DNA of 64,000 nucleotides from Flavobacteriales bacterium. Its GTDB lineage: Bacteria > Bacteroidota > Bacteroidia > Flavobacteriales_F > PHOS-HE28. Shown here in pieces: positions 20,750 through 31,414 of the stretch (position 1 is the stretch's first letter; each line of letters opens with the position of its first letter). The position numbers and the translations under genes are program-made. The notes under the pieces are model-generated. The model saw nothing but the letters and a program-made list of their open reading frames with translations. It ran no database searches and was not told the DNA's origin. Where the stretch lies: NCBI GenBank assembly GCA_016710685.1, contig JADJVC010000002.1, forward strand, positions 868,001 through 932,000, written 5' to 3'.

Positions 20750-23700
20750 TCAAGGCCCGCCGGAGGTCACCACGCCGTTCCCGTCCACGGTAATGGGCAG
20801 TGGACCGGGCGTTCCATCGCCGTCCGTATCGGTGAATCCGGCCTCGATATCGTCGTGGCAACCATCATTATCGCTGTCCAATTCACGGGCATCAATGGTT
20901 CCGTCGCCGTCGGAATCCTTCACCACATAGTTCAAAATTCCACTTTCCGCAGCCGTTTCAACTCCGTTGAAAAGGCCGTTCGCGCCGAAGGCGGAAGGTG
21001 CACCGTCAATACGTCCGTCATCATTGGCATCGACCTTTCCATGGCCTGCTTCCACCAGGTCGAAAATGCCGTCGTTGTCGCTGTCGAGATCGATAAGGTC
21101 CGGCACGCCGTCGCCATCCGTATCCGGGCATGCTTTTCGCACCTTCGCTTCATCAAAATTCACGTAATCAGTCATTGCGACCACATAGGAGTAAGTACCC
21201 GCGGCAAGGATCACCGTACGGTCAAAGTGCTGCCAAGGTGAATGCTCCGAATCCCCGTATGCATTGATCGTCTGTAGGCCGGTGCCATCAACCAAAGTTC
21301 CTGAGGTGCCATTTCCGTTGCGAATGGAGATGCTGCCTTGTCCAGAGGTGTTTTCACGGGTTGAGAACGCCCCCGAATAGGTGACCGTGGTAGATGATGC
21401 CAATGTGAAACTTTGATAGATGTCGTTGGAACCGGACACGATATCCAAGTATCGCTGCTGCGTACCTGAACCGGTTGCCGGGTCGGCATCCTCGTAGGGG
21501 CCGCCTTGGCCATAGTTGTAGCCCCCGGCACCGTCAACTTGTACAATGTTCGCTTGTTGGCCAGTTCCCAAAACCCAAGGCAGGATGCTCACACCGATAT
21601 TGTTTCCGTTGCTCAGTCCGGTCAAGTGTTCAAAATCACCGTGACTGAGCAGGTCCGGACATTCCACCGCGTCGGGAATACCGTCGTTGTCGTCGTCAAG
21701 GTCGATGATGTCCGGCACCCCGTCTCCATCGGTATCCGGTAAAGAAGCCAGTATCGTTAACGGCACATGGGCATTCACCGCGGAGCACAAGCAATGGACA
21801 GGCATAGCCGCGATCCTGACCAGCAATGGTTGGGCGCAATTTATAGGTGAGATAAAGGCCAAGTTGAAGGTGGTTGACGCCCCTGTTCCTAAGAGTGGCA
21901 AACTGCCTGTGTACAAGGGCCCGCCTACCGGGTTCCCGCTACCGTCCGAGCAATAAATGCCGAAGGCGTAGGAGCTTTGAAGCGCGGCCCCGTTATTTCC
22001 AACGGTCATGTCCAAGGTATAGTAACCGTCGCCATTTGGCATGGTACCCACGGTCGCAGTGGCAGCATTGACCAACAGATTTGGCTTGGCCAAAATGAAA
22101 TTCTCCGTAGAAGATCCTGTTCCAATGGGGGAGGCGGAGCAACTTGTCGGCCCGCAGCTCAATCCTGCGGCAGAGATGTAGCTGTCCAATGTGATCTGTG
22201 CCGGGTTCGCGCAGTTGGCTGCGCTATGGTCCACAGTGATGGTAAAGTTGATCGCATCTCCACTGGGAACGCCTGAAGGATAGCCCACTAATAGCTCCTG
22301 ATGGCCGCCCACGTTCATCACGGTTGGCGCGCTGATCGGACAATGTGGCCCATGACACACCAATGAGCCGGTCACGAAATTCAACCCGGGGGGCAGAATG
22401 ATCCGGGCTGTATCCGCCGTGCCCGTCGTGCCGTTCAAGATAGTGGTGATGAAGTTCACCGTGTCCTGGCCGCAATAGTTGAACGCAGGTTTCAGGTTGA
22501 TCGCGGTAAAGGCATCGTATGGCGCGGTAGCCCCGGAAACAAACAGCGTATTGGAGGTGGTCACGTTGCCGCTGCCTTGCGCGGGATCGCCACAGGGGCT
22601 GGTTGCTTGGGGCGTAAAGTCGAAGTCGCTCCCGGAAGGGAAGGTGCAATTCAACTTCAGGTACAAGGTGATGCTCGCAATACGCTGGGCTGCCGTAGCC
22701 GCGTTCTGTGTTCCCAGCAATCCGCCGTTCGCCGCGATCAAAGTATGCGAGCTCAACTGGACAGTCACGACGGAACCCAAAATGGTATAAGGCACGGTTT
22801 GCGTATTTCCGCTGCCCTGCGGATGTTCAATGGTGATGCTGTCGATCGCCAAGGCTGTGGCGCCACCGGGTAATTCAAAGGAAAGCGTGGGTTGGATGGC
22901 ATCAGAGATCTGCGCGCTGATGTAGTCCAGCGAAATTGGGAACTGCGTGCAAAGAGATAGCGGCGCAGAGGGGCTGTTGGTGATGCCCAATTGGATCTCG
23001 GCCTCTTGGGGTTCCACGATCAAGCGCAGGTTGCGGGCGTAACATGCATTGGTCTTCGTGGCGAAATCAGCCGGGTAGCCCACGCAGTCCCAGCCGTGTT
23101 CAAGCAAAAGCGTATCGTTGTTACACGTGTTGTAAGAAGCGAACACCTTATAGTAGTTGCAACTGGAGGCCGTCACCAGCGCCCCGATCTTCACATAGTC
23201 GAAACCACCTTGGGTTATGATCGGCATTAGGGTTCCCGAAGCTGTGTTTACTACGCTGTCCAAGTTCAATCCCGGCCGTTCCTTCACGCGGAACCAGTTG
23301 TAACCAATGGCGGTGGTGGAGGTATTGCACAGCTCCACATCCCAGTCCACACTGGTGGAATAACCGTTTTCCGTTGGTGTAGGCGATTGTAGCAGGAAGG
23401 AAGGATGGGTATACGCGAATTGCACGGGCGAAGTAGTGAGCACCTTGGATTCATGGACCGCCGGGTTAGGGTGGTAGGCGTAGTCGGTATAAAAGAATTT
23501 GGCATTCCACGCTTCCGAGGGTGCCGCTTCGCAATCGCCGTAGATCTGGACTTCCACACGCGGGTAATACGTGGTCATCTGGTCGGCATTGTGGAAGCCC
23601 GGCGGCGGATAGATCCACACACTGTCGCCGAGTAGCGTGAAGGTGGTTATGTTGTACCGGTACCCGTCCGGCAGGTCATAAATGTTCACCGTGCCGCCGA

Positions 23701-26476
23701 AAGTGGAGCCGTGCGGGATTACCACGAGGGTGGAATCCCAAAAAATGGGAGGTCGATATTCACTGGGGTGAACATCGGCAATGGCGGAACCACGCGTGAT
23801 GTAGGACCGGGCCAGCTCACCTGCGCAGGCCGTGGTGGTAAGGGACTCGCTGCTGACCGAGGGGTTCATTTTGTGGTAGAACGCACGGTCTCCGAAGGTG
23901 TCGCAGGCCACGCGCTTGTAGGGGCTGGGGCGTACCGCGAAATGGGTACCCCGGAAGTTCATCAGCTCAAAGTTGCTCTGCGCGTTGAAGTTTTTGCTCC
24001 ACACGTACTTCAGTTTCAGTATCACGGTATCGCGCTGGTTGCCTTCGCCGTATTTGTAGGTAGGCGAAACCAGCGTTGTGTAATTCGAAAGGTCGAAGCG
24101 CTGTGTATGGTTGCTCCCGGCGGAACTAACCGTTGGTCCAGCGGTCATTGCACCGGAATACGTGCCGGATGAAATGTCCTTGATAAAGATCTGCCCTGAA
24201 ACGTACTGGATGATGCCTACGCCCCCTGCCGCAGCATTGGCGGTGTATTGCAGGTCGAATCCGAGGTTGGCGATCATTGAATCCACGATCACGGCGCGGG
24301 TGGTGATCACCATGGTGTCCGCCGCGTTGTAATGGTCCAGACCGGGGGTGGCCGCGTTCAGGGTTATCAAGGTGGACAAGGAAGTATTGGTGTATCCAGG
24401 CGTTGTTCGCACGGCATCGAAAGAAATGGTGCTGGGGCCCTTGCATCCACCCAAGCAATGCGCGGTCATGGTGAAATTGCCGCAATGGACAGGTGTTTTC
24501 CAGCACACTCCGGAACCGTCGCGGCAGTAGTAATTGGTCTGGTAGGGAATGTTCAACGTGCTGCCGCCGCCGGCGGCCGTGTACGCGCCACAGTTCAATC
24601 TAAGCTTGAAGGTGTAGTCATTGTAGGCATACTTGTTCAGCGCGTAGATCACAGTGTCACCACCAACTCCGGGCACCACGGTCTTAGTCGCACCATATCC
24701 GGAAGCGGCCCAAGTGTCCAAAGCATCACCCGGCGCCAATGACACGCCTGTTGGCAGGAATACGCGAACGTCCCAGCGGGCAAAAGCTCCTGTGAGCGCA
24801 TCCTGGCCATGGCATTGCACAGAGTTCGAAAAGAGGTAAGGCTTCAGTGAGACATTGAAATCGGAAGCCCCGTCCACGTCCGTCGGCACGGAGGAGCTGG
24901 TTGGGGTCTGGTAATCCCGGATGAAATTTTTGTAATCGAAGTCGATGCGCTTTGGGTCCGGCCTGATGCTGCCGCACTGGTCATAAAAGCTCACATCGAA
25001 ATAGTGGTGTTCCCACGTGAGGTAGTCGAATTGCCCGGTGCCACAATTGCTTCTCGGTGTGGTCCAGAACTTGAAGGTGACAGTGGTTGAAGCTCCGGGG
25101 GGCAGGTCGTCGAAGTAGCCGTCACCATCCACATCGGCCAAGCCTCCTGGTCCGTCGGGATCGGAAGTGAAGAGGTTCGATGGCACAGTGGAGGGGCGGC
25201 CCCAGCTCGCAGGGTTGGTCCCGTAGGTCATCACCGTTTCCGGGATGGGATAACCGTTCAACTTGAAATCGCCCCAATGCCGGGTATTCTGGTAGGTTTC
25301 GCCCCAAAGCACCTGATTTAGCGGGGTGGCGATGGGCGACGAGTTATGGCCCATTCCGAAGATCACGTTCAGATTGTACGCAGTAAGCACCCCCGCACCG
25401 CTGCCATTTGCGATACGCACGGTATAGGTGATGGTGTCACACAGGTCGATGGTGGCGGGCACGGTTTCGGTAAGGGTGATGACCGGCACGGCGGATCCGA
25501 ACGAAATGCCGCCGGATTGTGGCGCGGCACTTTGGCATAGATCGGATGAGCAGCCCCAGTAGGCATGGTGGCGCACCTGCGTGTTGTTGCAGCTGAGTAC
25601 GCGGAAACTTTCCAGGAAAGCGATGGATTCACCATTCTCGAAGCAGTTGTCACCATCGCCCACGGTGCCTAGGAATGGGGCCGTGGTCAGGTTAATGTGG
25701 TAAAAAAGCGTGTCTCCGTTCACCCCGGCGTGGGTCTGGTAAGGAGTAAGGGGTGTTCCTCCGAAGGAGAATACGTAGCTCCCGATGCCGTTCTGCCGGA
25801 AGATGTAATACGTGAAGTCGGAAATGCAGCCTTGCCCTCCCTGGGTCAATTGCACGGGCCGCGTAACGGTGGCGCCCACGGAAGTTGTGGCAGGCGCGAT
25901 GTTCTGGATGCTCAACGAAGCGGCCAGCAGGTTGTAGGCATAAACGGAATTGTTGGTGTCTTGCGCGGTCGAGGGCATGCCCGCGTCGGCATATTCAATG
26001 AAAACGGCATCCTTGAAGATGCCACCGCCATTTTTGAACTGCACCGCGGCGCAATCAGCGGTGCGCTCGAATTTGAAGTTCACTTTGTCACCCACGCCCC
26101 ATGTGGATCCGTTCTCAATGGCGAATACCGGCTGATTTAAATTGGACACGTCGATCTCCGTGAGGGAATACCCAGCGGTGCCACCGATGATGCCGGCCGT
26201 GCTGGCGATGTAGGAAACGCCGGGCGGCAGATGGAACGCAATTTCGAACCCGTTCAAGGTGTTCTTCTTCGCCGTTACGCGCACCACTTCAAACGAATTC
26301 GCCCCGCAAACACCCAGATCCTGCGGCGCCATTTCCACTTTGTAGGCGGAATTGTCGATCTGCGCAAATGCAGTCGAACACTGAAAAAATGAAACAATGC
26401 CCAAAGCCAGCACTTTGCGCCCACGCCAAACAGCTTTTAAAACAGTGAACGCCAATGGCGTGTCCAGCAGTTGCAT
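20750..26476 (-). CDS. Large secreted surface protein with C-terminal TSP3 calcium-binding repeats
   Basis: 1908-aa predicted secreted protein. The signal peptide ends at about CSTAFAQ (residue 39). Most of the length is beta-rich and cysteine-containing, with adhesin-like stretches (VVRVTAKKNTLNGFEIAFHL, DTITYTVRIANGSGAG) reminiscent of conserved-repeat/DUF11-like surface proteins of Bacteroidota. From about residue 1635 there are thrombospondin type-3 repeats (DTDGDGVPDIIDLDDDNDGI, DSDGDGTIDARELDSDNDG) that bind calcium. It stops abruptly at NGVVTSGGP with no type-A or type-B T9SS sorting domain. Homologous modules usually continue with a GYTTPAD-like segment, and exactly that segment opens the mature part of the next gene downstream. 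The protein may thus be a separated N-terminal part of a larger ancestor. Ligand unknown. Confidence 0.8.
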   Translation of the reverse strand: MQLLDTPLAFTVLKAVWRGRKVLALGIVSFFQCSTAFAQIDNSAYKVEMAPQDLGVCGANSFEVVRVTAKKNTLNGFEIAFHLPPGVSYIASTAGIIGGTAGYSLTEIDVSNLNQPVFAIENGSTWGVGDKVNFKFERTADCAAVQFKNGGGIFKDAVFIEYADAGMPSTAQDTNNSVYAYNLLAASLSIQNIAPATTSVGATVTRPVQLTQGGQGCISDFTYYIFRQNGIGSYVFSFGGTPLTPYQTHAGVNGDTLFYHINLTTAPFLGTVGDGDNCFENGESIAFLESFRVLSCNNTQVRHHAYWGCSSDLCQSAAPQSGGISFGSAVPVITLTETVPATIDLCDTITYTVRIANGSGAGVLTAYNLNVIFGMGHNSSPIATPLNQVLWGETYQNTRHWGDFKLNGYPIPETVMTYGTNPASWGRPSTVPSNLFTSDPDGPGGLADVDGDGYFDDLPPGASTTVTFKFWTTPRSNCGTGQFDYLTWEHHYFDVSFYDQCGSIRPDPKRIDFDYKNFIRDYQTPTSSSVPTDVDGASDFNVSLKPYLFSNSVQCHGQDALTGAFARWDVRVFLPTGVSLAPGDALDTWAASGYGATKTVVPGVGGDTVIYALNKYAYNDYTFKLRLNCGAYTAAGGGSTLNIPYQTNYYCRDGSGVCWKTPVHCGNFTMTAHCLGGCKGPSTISFDAVRTTPGYTNTSLSTLITLNAATPGLDHYNAADTMVITTRAVIVDSMIANLGFDLQYTANAAAGGVGIIQYVSGQIFIKDISSGTYSGAMTAGPTVSSAGSNHTQRFDLSNYTTLVSPTYKYGEGNQRDTVILKLKYVWSKNFNAQSNFELMNFRGTHFAVRPSPYKRVACDTFGDRAFYHKMNPSVSSESLTTTACAGELARSYITRGSAIADVHPSEYRPPIFWDSTLVVIPHGSTFGGTVNIYDLPDGYRYNITTFTLLGDSVWIYPPPGFHNADQMTTYYPRVEVQIYGDCEAAPSEAWNAKFFYTDYAYHPNPAVHESKVLTTSPVQFAYTHPSFLLQSPTPTENGYSTSVDWDVELCNTSTTAIGYNWFRVKERPGLNLDSVVNTASGTLMPIITQGGFDYVKIGALVTASSCNYYKVFASYNTCNNDTLLLEHGWDCVGYPADFATKTNACYARNLRLIVEPQEAEIQLGITNSPSAPLSLCTQFPISLDYISAQISDAIQPTLSFELPGGATALAIDSITIEHPQGSGNTQTVPYTILGSVVTVQLSSHTLIAANGGLLGTQNAATAAQRIASITLYLKLNCTFPSGSDFDFTPQATSPCGDPAQGSGNVTTSNTLFVSGATAPYDAFTAINLKPAFNYCGQDTVNFITTILNGTTGTADTARIILPPGLNFVTGSLVCHGPHCPISAPTVMNVGGHQELLVGYPSGVPSGDAINFTITVDHSAANCANPAQITLDSYISAAGLSCGPTSCSASPIGTGSSTENFILAKPNLLVNAATATVGTMPNGDGYYTLDMTVGNNGAALQSSYAFGIYCSDGSGNPVGGPLYTGSLPLLGTGASTTFNLAFISPINCAQPLLVRIAAMPVHCLCSAVNAHVPLTILASLPDTDGDGVPDIIDLDDDNDGIPDAVECPDLLSHGDFEHLTGLSNGNNIGVSILPWVLGTGQQANIVQVDGAGGYNYGQGGPYEDADPATGSGTQQRYLDIVSGSNDIYQSFTLASSTTVTYSGAFSTRENTSGQGSISIRNGNGTSGTLVDGTGLQTINAYGDSEHSPWQHFDRTVILAAGTYSYVVAMTDYVNFDEAKVRKACPDTDGDGVPDLIDLDSDNDGIFDLVEAGHGKVDANDDGRIDGAPSAFGANGLFNGVETAAESGILNYVVKDSDGDGTIDARELDSDNDGCHDDIEAGFTDTDGDGTPGPLPITVDGNGVVTSGGP

Positions 26477-26602
26477 TGGACCGCAAGTAATAAGAAGTTG
26501 GCCCTCGATTTTTGGACAGCAGCGGCTGTTTGTTCACAATGGTCTGTGAACACCAGTGGCCAGTGATGAGCCGGTCCGCGATTTCAGCGCCAATAGATTT
26601 TT

Positions 26603-27001
26603 CTAAGGCGTTAACGAAGTCACCACCCCATTCGCATTTACCGCAATCGGTGCATGCCCCGGAGTTCCATCACCGTTGGTGTCAATGAAGCCGGCCTCAG
26701 TAACGTCCAGGCATCCGTCGCCGTCGGAATCAAGTTCCGCGCTGTCGATGTTCCCATCGCCGTCGCTGTCTTTCACGGTGTAATCCACGATGTAGTTCGC
26801 ATCCGCATCCACGGAAATAGGAATTCCAGCAGCATTAACGGCACTGTTGAGCACACCAGCGATCTGGGATTTTCCACTGCCGGCTTCCACCACATCGTAG
26901 ATGCCGTCGTTATCGCTGTCCAAGTCGAAGCGGTTCGGTATACCGTCTCCGTCGGTATCCAAAAGGTCGCCGCCTTCCGTAACGTCAAGAATGCCGTCGT
27001 T
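26603..27001 (-). other. TSP3-repeat tail fused to the truncated phosphatase
   Basis: This part encodes NDGILDVTEGGDLLDTDGDG, further TSP3 calcium-binding repeats, and the ending NGVVTSLTP. It is homologous to the C terminus of the neighbouring 1908-aa protein and ends at the same point of the module. It has no relation to SpoIIE phosphatases. It is apparently the 3' remnant of a second adhesin whose 5' part has been lost. Confidence 0.75.
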
Positions 27002-29121
27002 GTAGAGGTTTTCCTCGCCACGTGCGTCCATGGTGTGCTTCACGTGGTCGTGCAACCGGTCCAGTAGTTCGCCACTGTTGCGCGAAGGGTCTTGCACGAG
27101 CAGGTCGTTCAAGCCGTAGTAGGCGATGAAGGTCATCATGGCCGCGGGCACGCCGTGGCCGGTGCAGTCAATGGCGGCAACGAAGATCTTGTCGCCAATG
27201 CGTTTCATAAAGGGCAGGTCACCGCTCACGATATCCAACGGCTTGTACAGCAGGAAGCTTTCCGGCAGGTTGCTGCGCAGGTCGGCCTCGGTGGGCAAAA
27301 TGGCGGATTGGATGGTCTGCGCATACACCAAGCTGCTCTTGATGTCGTTGTTCTTCTTGGCGAGTTCGGCGTTGATGCCGGTAATTTTCGTGCTGCTCGG
27401 TTATGGTCTTTTTCTTCCGGCGTGTAATGATCCATGCCCACGCCATATAGCCGGCCAAGAGTACGGAACCCACGGCCAAAAGGATGTAAAAGCGGGTAAC
27501 GGCGCGGTCGTGCTCCTGTTCAGCTGCGAGCGTTTTCTTCTCGGCTTCCACCAGTTCATTGCGTTTTGTCAACAGTTCATTGGCACGCTGTTGTTCCTTG
27601 CGTTCCAACTCCATTTTGGAGAGGTTGAGGCTTTGCAACATCCGGTTTTTATCCAGCTCCTGAATGCGGTGGTTCTGGCGTTCCGCGTCCAATTCAGCTT
27701 GGGTGAGCTTCAGTTCGTTGATGCTTTTTTCTTTGGCGATGATGGCCTCCCTGCGTGCGGATTCCTCGAGCTGCTTTTCGTAGGTAAGCAGGGCCATGGC
27801 CTTGTCGCGGTTCTCGGCATCGGTGGAAAGTTGGCGCAGGCGGTCCTCTTTGCGCGTTTCGCGGTTCAGCAGATCCACCTGTTCGCGCTCGATGCGTTGC
27901 AGGCGCAGCAGCTGTGAGTCGCGGTCGTTCTTGGTCTGTGCGTCGCGTGAACTGATGGTTTTTTCGATCTCGCGCGCTTTGTTGTTAAAGGTCCGGGCTT
28001 CCGCTGAAAGGTCACGTTGCTCGAAAATGTCGGCAAGCATGTCACAGGCAGCGACCTGTTCTTGTTCATCCTTCTGGTCTTCCGCGGAAGCGAGTGCTTC
28101 GAATCCCGCATTCTGCGCGCCGACCAGGTCTCCCTGTATCATTTGCACTGCAGACTTGGTGCGCAGCAGCCTAGGGAGCACTTGGTTGAATTGGCCTTTA
28201 CGGGCCATGCGTTCGGCATCTTCAATGGAGCGGTTCGCGGCGTCCTGATTGCCGGTAATGGCTTGTGCGTTCGCTGCGTTTATCAACATGCTGAGACGCA
28301 GCAAAGGCACGTCTTCCACCATGATCAAGCCCTTTCCGAAGGCCAGCAGTGCCTCCTCGTTCCTGCCCATCCGCAGGTTCAGCTCGCCCATGTTGTTGGA
28401 GCATACCGGCCTCCACGGGCTTGTCCAGAGCAATGGCCAGCTTCATCACGTCGTTCTCGGTGGTCAATGCGTCCTGGTTCAAGCTGGCGCTTGCCTGCGC
28501 GGTGGCCAAGGTGCTGAGCAGGTCCAGCATCAGGTTGCGATCGCTTCCTTTTGCAACTTCCGGACGCACGCTTTGGCAATAGGTCACCAAGGCCGCCGGG
28601 GCCAGGATCATGCTCTTGGCTTTGGTCTGTATCCGGAAGAATTTGGCGCGGTCCATTTTGGATGCTGCCGTGCTTCTGTCGGCTTCGTCCAAGTGTTCCA
28701 ACGCTTTCTGCGGATGCCCGGCCGCTACATAGAGGTCGGCCAGCTGGATCAAGGCATCGGTACGCTGTTTGCTGTGCAGGTTGCCATCCACCATGGTGGC
28801 GCGTGTGCTGGCACCGATGGCGTTCTCCAGATCGCCCTTGGCGCGGTGTGCTTCAGCCAAGGCCATAAAGGCTTGGCCCATCTCCAAACTTAGTCCGTTC
28901 TTCTCTGCTTCCGAGGAACCGAGGATGGCAAACTGCACCGCTTCTCGAAGCTTTCCATTGTTGCGTTCAACCTGCGAAAGCTCAATGAGTTTTTTGGCGC
29001 GTTCCTTTCCGGGGGAAGCTCCCATGGCCTGCGATAGCAGTACGTCGTACGTCTGTGCCTGGGCCAGTGCGGCCAAGGTGCACACCAAAGCGCAAAGGGC
29101 GAAACGTAGGGCTTTGGTCAT
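26603..29121 (-). pseudogene. TPR sensor / SpoIIE-type phosphatase, truncated and fused to a TSP3 tail (two frameshifts)
   Basis: Reading across two indels gives one continuous 838-aa frame. It has a signal peptide (ALAQAQ), TPR helices (for example EAGMLNNMGELNLRMG after removing one extra C at 28398-28399), a long coiled coil, and one membrane span (FYILLAVGSVLLAGYMAWAW). The start of a SpoIIE/PP2C phosphatase domain follows (VYAQTIQSAILP, SGDLPFM, AAIDCTGHGVPAAMM). A second indel is an extra A in the run at 27385-27388. The phosphatase stops at NLYNDGI, about halfway, and continues directly as TSP3 repeats. The later catalytic segments (the DG and DD metal ligands present in the intact paralogue at 32740-34146) are missing, so phosphatase activity is unlikely. 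The start overlaps the TonB-receptor stop as ATGA, so it belongs to that operon. An intact form would transduce a periplasmic or intracellular signal by Ser/Thr dephosphorylation. Confidence 0.75.
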
Positions 29122-31150
29122 TGCACGAATTTGTAGGTAATGGCGAAGCCGAATTCGCGCCCGTTAAGAGCGAAGGGCGTCGTGGCGTTCGTATTCGGAC
29201 TTACCAGCGTGCGCGCCACATCGGTGATGTTGCGGCAGTCAGATCGATGGAGAGTCGGTTGTCCTTTCCGGGGCGGAGGGTGATGCCCGTATTGTAAACA
29301 AGCTCTGTAGGCCATTCCACTAAGGAAAGCGTGTCCCCGCTCAGGTACTGGAAGCTCGAGGTGCGGTCGCGCCATGTGGCTTTGGCCCTTACGGTAATTG
29401 AAGGCACCACATCATAGGCCATCAGGAAATAGCCACGGTTGGTGGGCAGTCCCTGAAATGCTGAAGAGCTTTCGGGAAGCTGCATTTCCGGCGAGTCGGA
29501 ATCCGCTAGCGGCTGGTTAATACCAAAGCCGGCCATGGTAGTGAAGCGCTTGCTTTCGTAGCTCATACGACCGTCGAAACCGGTGGTGCCGGAGAACGGC
29601 CTATTGGTGTAAGTATCCCCAAGCTTATCGTCATAGACGTAAATAATGGGGTTGTCAATTGCCGTGTTGTAACCGTTGAATGTCAAGTTAAGGCCATGGA
29701 AAAGCTTGAAACCCAGTTCGGCTTCCTGCGTGGTAACGGTCTCTGCGGATAAGGGTTCACCGGCCACGGCGTAATTCAGATTGGCGATCGTGGGCGTTTT
29801 GAAGGCCTGGCTCCACAAAAGTTTCATGTGCATGGGGCCCCATACTTTGGTGTACGCAACGCGTGGTGCGGCGAAGTTTCCGCTGAGGCTGTTGTGCTCC
29901 ACGCGGTAGCCCGCGTTAAGCATACCGAGCTTTCCGCTCAAAGCCAGTTCAGCGAAAACTGCAGCATCGTCCATGTTGATGCTGCGCTTTCCGTTCAGCG
30001 TGTACACGGCTTCACTGGAACGGCGGTAGAACGTGCTCGTTTGGTGGTAAACCTGGGTACCTATGCGGGAGCTGAACCATTTTACCGGCTTGTAGATGAA
30101 GGAGGCACGACCCGAAGTGCGCTGGTTATTGGTATTGGTGGCCAACTGACCGGGGTCGCTGGTGTTCACATAGTACCAGGGCAGCTGGTCGGCATGGGTA
30201 ACGCGCGCTTTCATCTCGATCTTGCGCGAGAATTTGTGCTCGAAACCCAACCCGAGGATGATGTCGCGTTGTTCCACGCTGTAGACCGCATCGCTTACGG
30301 CGCTCACTTGGTCCATGTACAACATGGTGGCCTGCAGGTCGCGCCACTTGTAGTTGAATTGGAAGGTGTTGGCCTGGGTGTTCGTGCTGTCAGCAAAGCT
30401 GAGCTCCGTGCTGTCAGGTAACAGGCGGAAAGCGTTGCTGCGCCGGCCGTTCTCGTGGCTGGTCATGTAACTGATCTCCTGGTCACGGCTCAAGCGGTGT
30501 GCTCCGCTGATGCTGACCTGCGTAGTGGTAAAGTCGTTGTTCGAATAGCCGGTCTGCACTGAAGCACGTGATCCGGTGCCGATGTCCGCACTGCGCGTTA
30601 CGATATTCACCACGCCAAGCGAGGCGTAGCCACCGTTGAGGATGGAACCGGGTCCCATCACCACTTCAATGCGCTCCACGTTCGCCAGCGGTATCCGCAT
30701 GCCGATGCCGTAGGTGCCAAAATCGTTCTCGTTCAATTGCCGGCCGTCCAGCAGGAATAAGCACTTGCCTTCTTCGGCCCAGTTGCCGTGGATAGCTACG
30801 CCGGTAACGTCGTCCACATCGCGGGCAAAGGATATGCCCGGAACTAATTGCAGTGCTTCATAGAGGTCGCGGGCGCCGCTGGCTTGGATCTGCCGCGCGG
30901 TGATCACCTGCACATTGGCTGGCGCCTCGCGCACATCGCGGTTTTCAAAGTCGGCAATGCTGGTCATGGTGATCGCACTGCGATGGTCCTGCGAGATCTC
31001 GAGCAGCTTCTGCGGGTCGCTGTTCAGCAAGCGTTCTTCCGGCGTAGCCTCCTGCGCCAATGCCGGGAAGGCCAACAGCAGCGCCGCCAGCACGGGAAGT
31101 GCTTGTAGTGGAAGTATCGGTGGAACGATGCGCATGGTTGGTGCAGCCAT
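29118..31150 (-). CDS. TonB-dependent receptor (one frameshift near the 3' end)
   Basis: Outer-membrane receptor of about 677 aa. Signal peptide ends at FPALAQ. An N-terminal plug domain follows (ITARQIQASGARDLYEALQL, VPGISF, DGRQLNEN, ERIEVVMGPGSILNGGYASLG, VNIVTR), then a 22-strand-type barrel (for example SQAFKTPTIANLNY) ending in the aromatic FGFAITYKFVQ. A missing base in the G pair at 29234-29235 (plus strand) breaks the frame. Restoring it turns TAATSPMW into a proper LTARNITDVART continuation and gives a stop that overlaps the next ATG by ATGA, so sequencing error is likely. Substrate unknown; the plug resembles colicin I / catecholate-type receptors. No carboxypeptidase-like or SusD partner is present. 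A start five codons downstream (MRIVPP) is possible. Confidence 0.88.
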
Positions 31151-31244
31151 ATAGCAGGCCGCATCCCTTGTTCGTGTTTATGGGGAAAAAGGTTGCATTC
31201 GTCGTGCGGAACATGCCCGTCAAAGAAGGTCGCTCCCAGTCTGA

Positions 31245-31370
31245 GGAGAGCATTCCGTCCGATACGTATCGGACCGCAGGTCGCATCTGTGTATATCCGC
31301 TGGTTTCCCCTTGAGGCCGACATTCATCCGTGCTATCTGTGTAATCTGTGGTTTTTCCCTATCGGAGGCC
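31245..31370 (+). repeat. Relic of dispersed intergenic repeats between the TonB receptor and rimO
   Basis: It contains a perfect palindrome GTCCGATACGTATCGGAC (31257-31274), shared with the intergenic copy at 48875-48896. It also has the words GACCGCAGGTCGCATCTG and TCTGTGTAATCTGTGG, which recur in the repeat arrays at 42.0-43.3 kb. No coding potential of its own. Confidence 0.6.
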
Positions 31371-31373
31371 TGT

Positions 31374-31406
31374 TTTCCTTCCCACCCACCACCCGCCGTA
31401 AATTCG
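31374..31406 (+). promoter_or_regulatory. Putative rimO promoter (TTTC-N21-TAAATTCG)
   Basis: The -7-like TAAATTCG at 31399-31406 is followed by GCGCCCCGC and the ATG at 31415, so the transcript may be nearly leaderless. The same TAAATTCGCG sequence precedes def. Confidence 0.45.
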
Positions 31407-31414
31407 CGCCCCGC

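Noticed and set aside
31193..31414. N-terminal extension of RimO
   Set aside because: It crosses dispersed-repeat DNA and a promoter-like box; RimO proteins start near KVNVVTLGCSKN.
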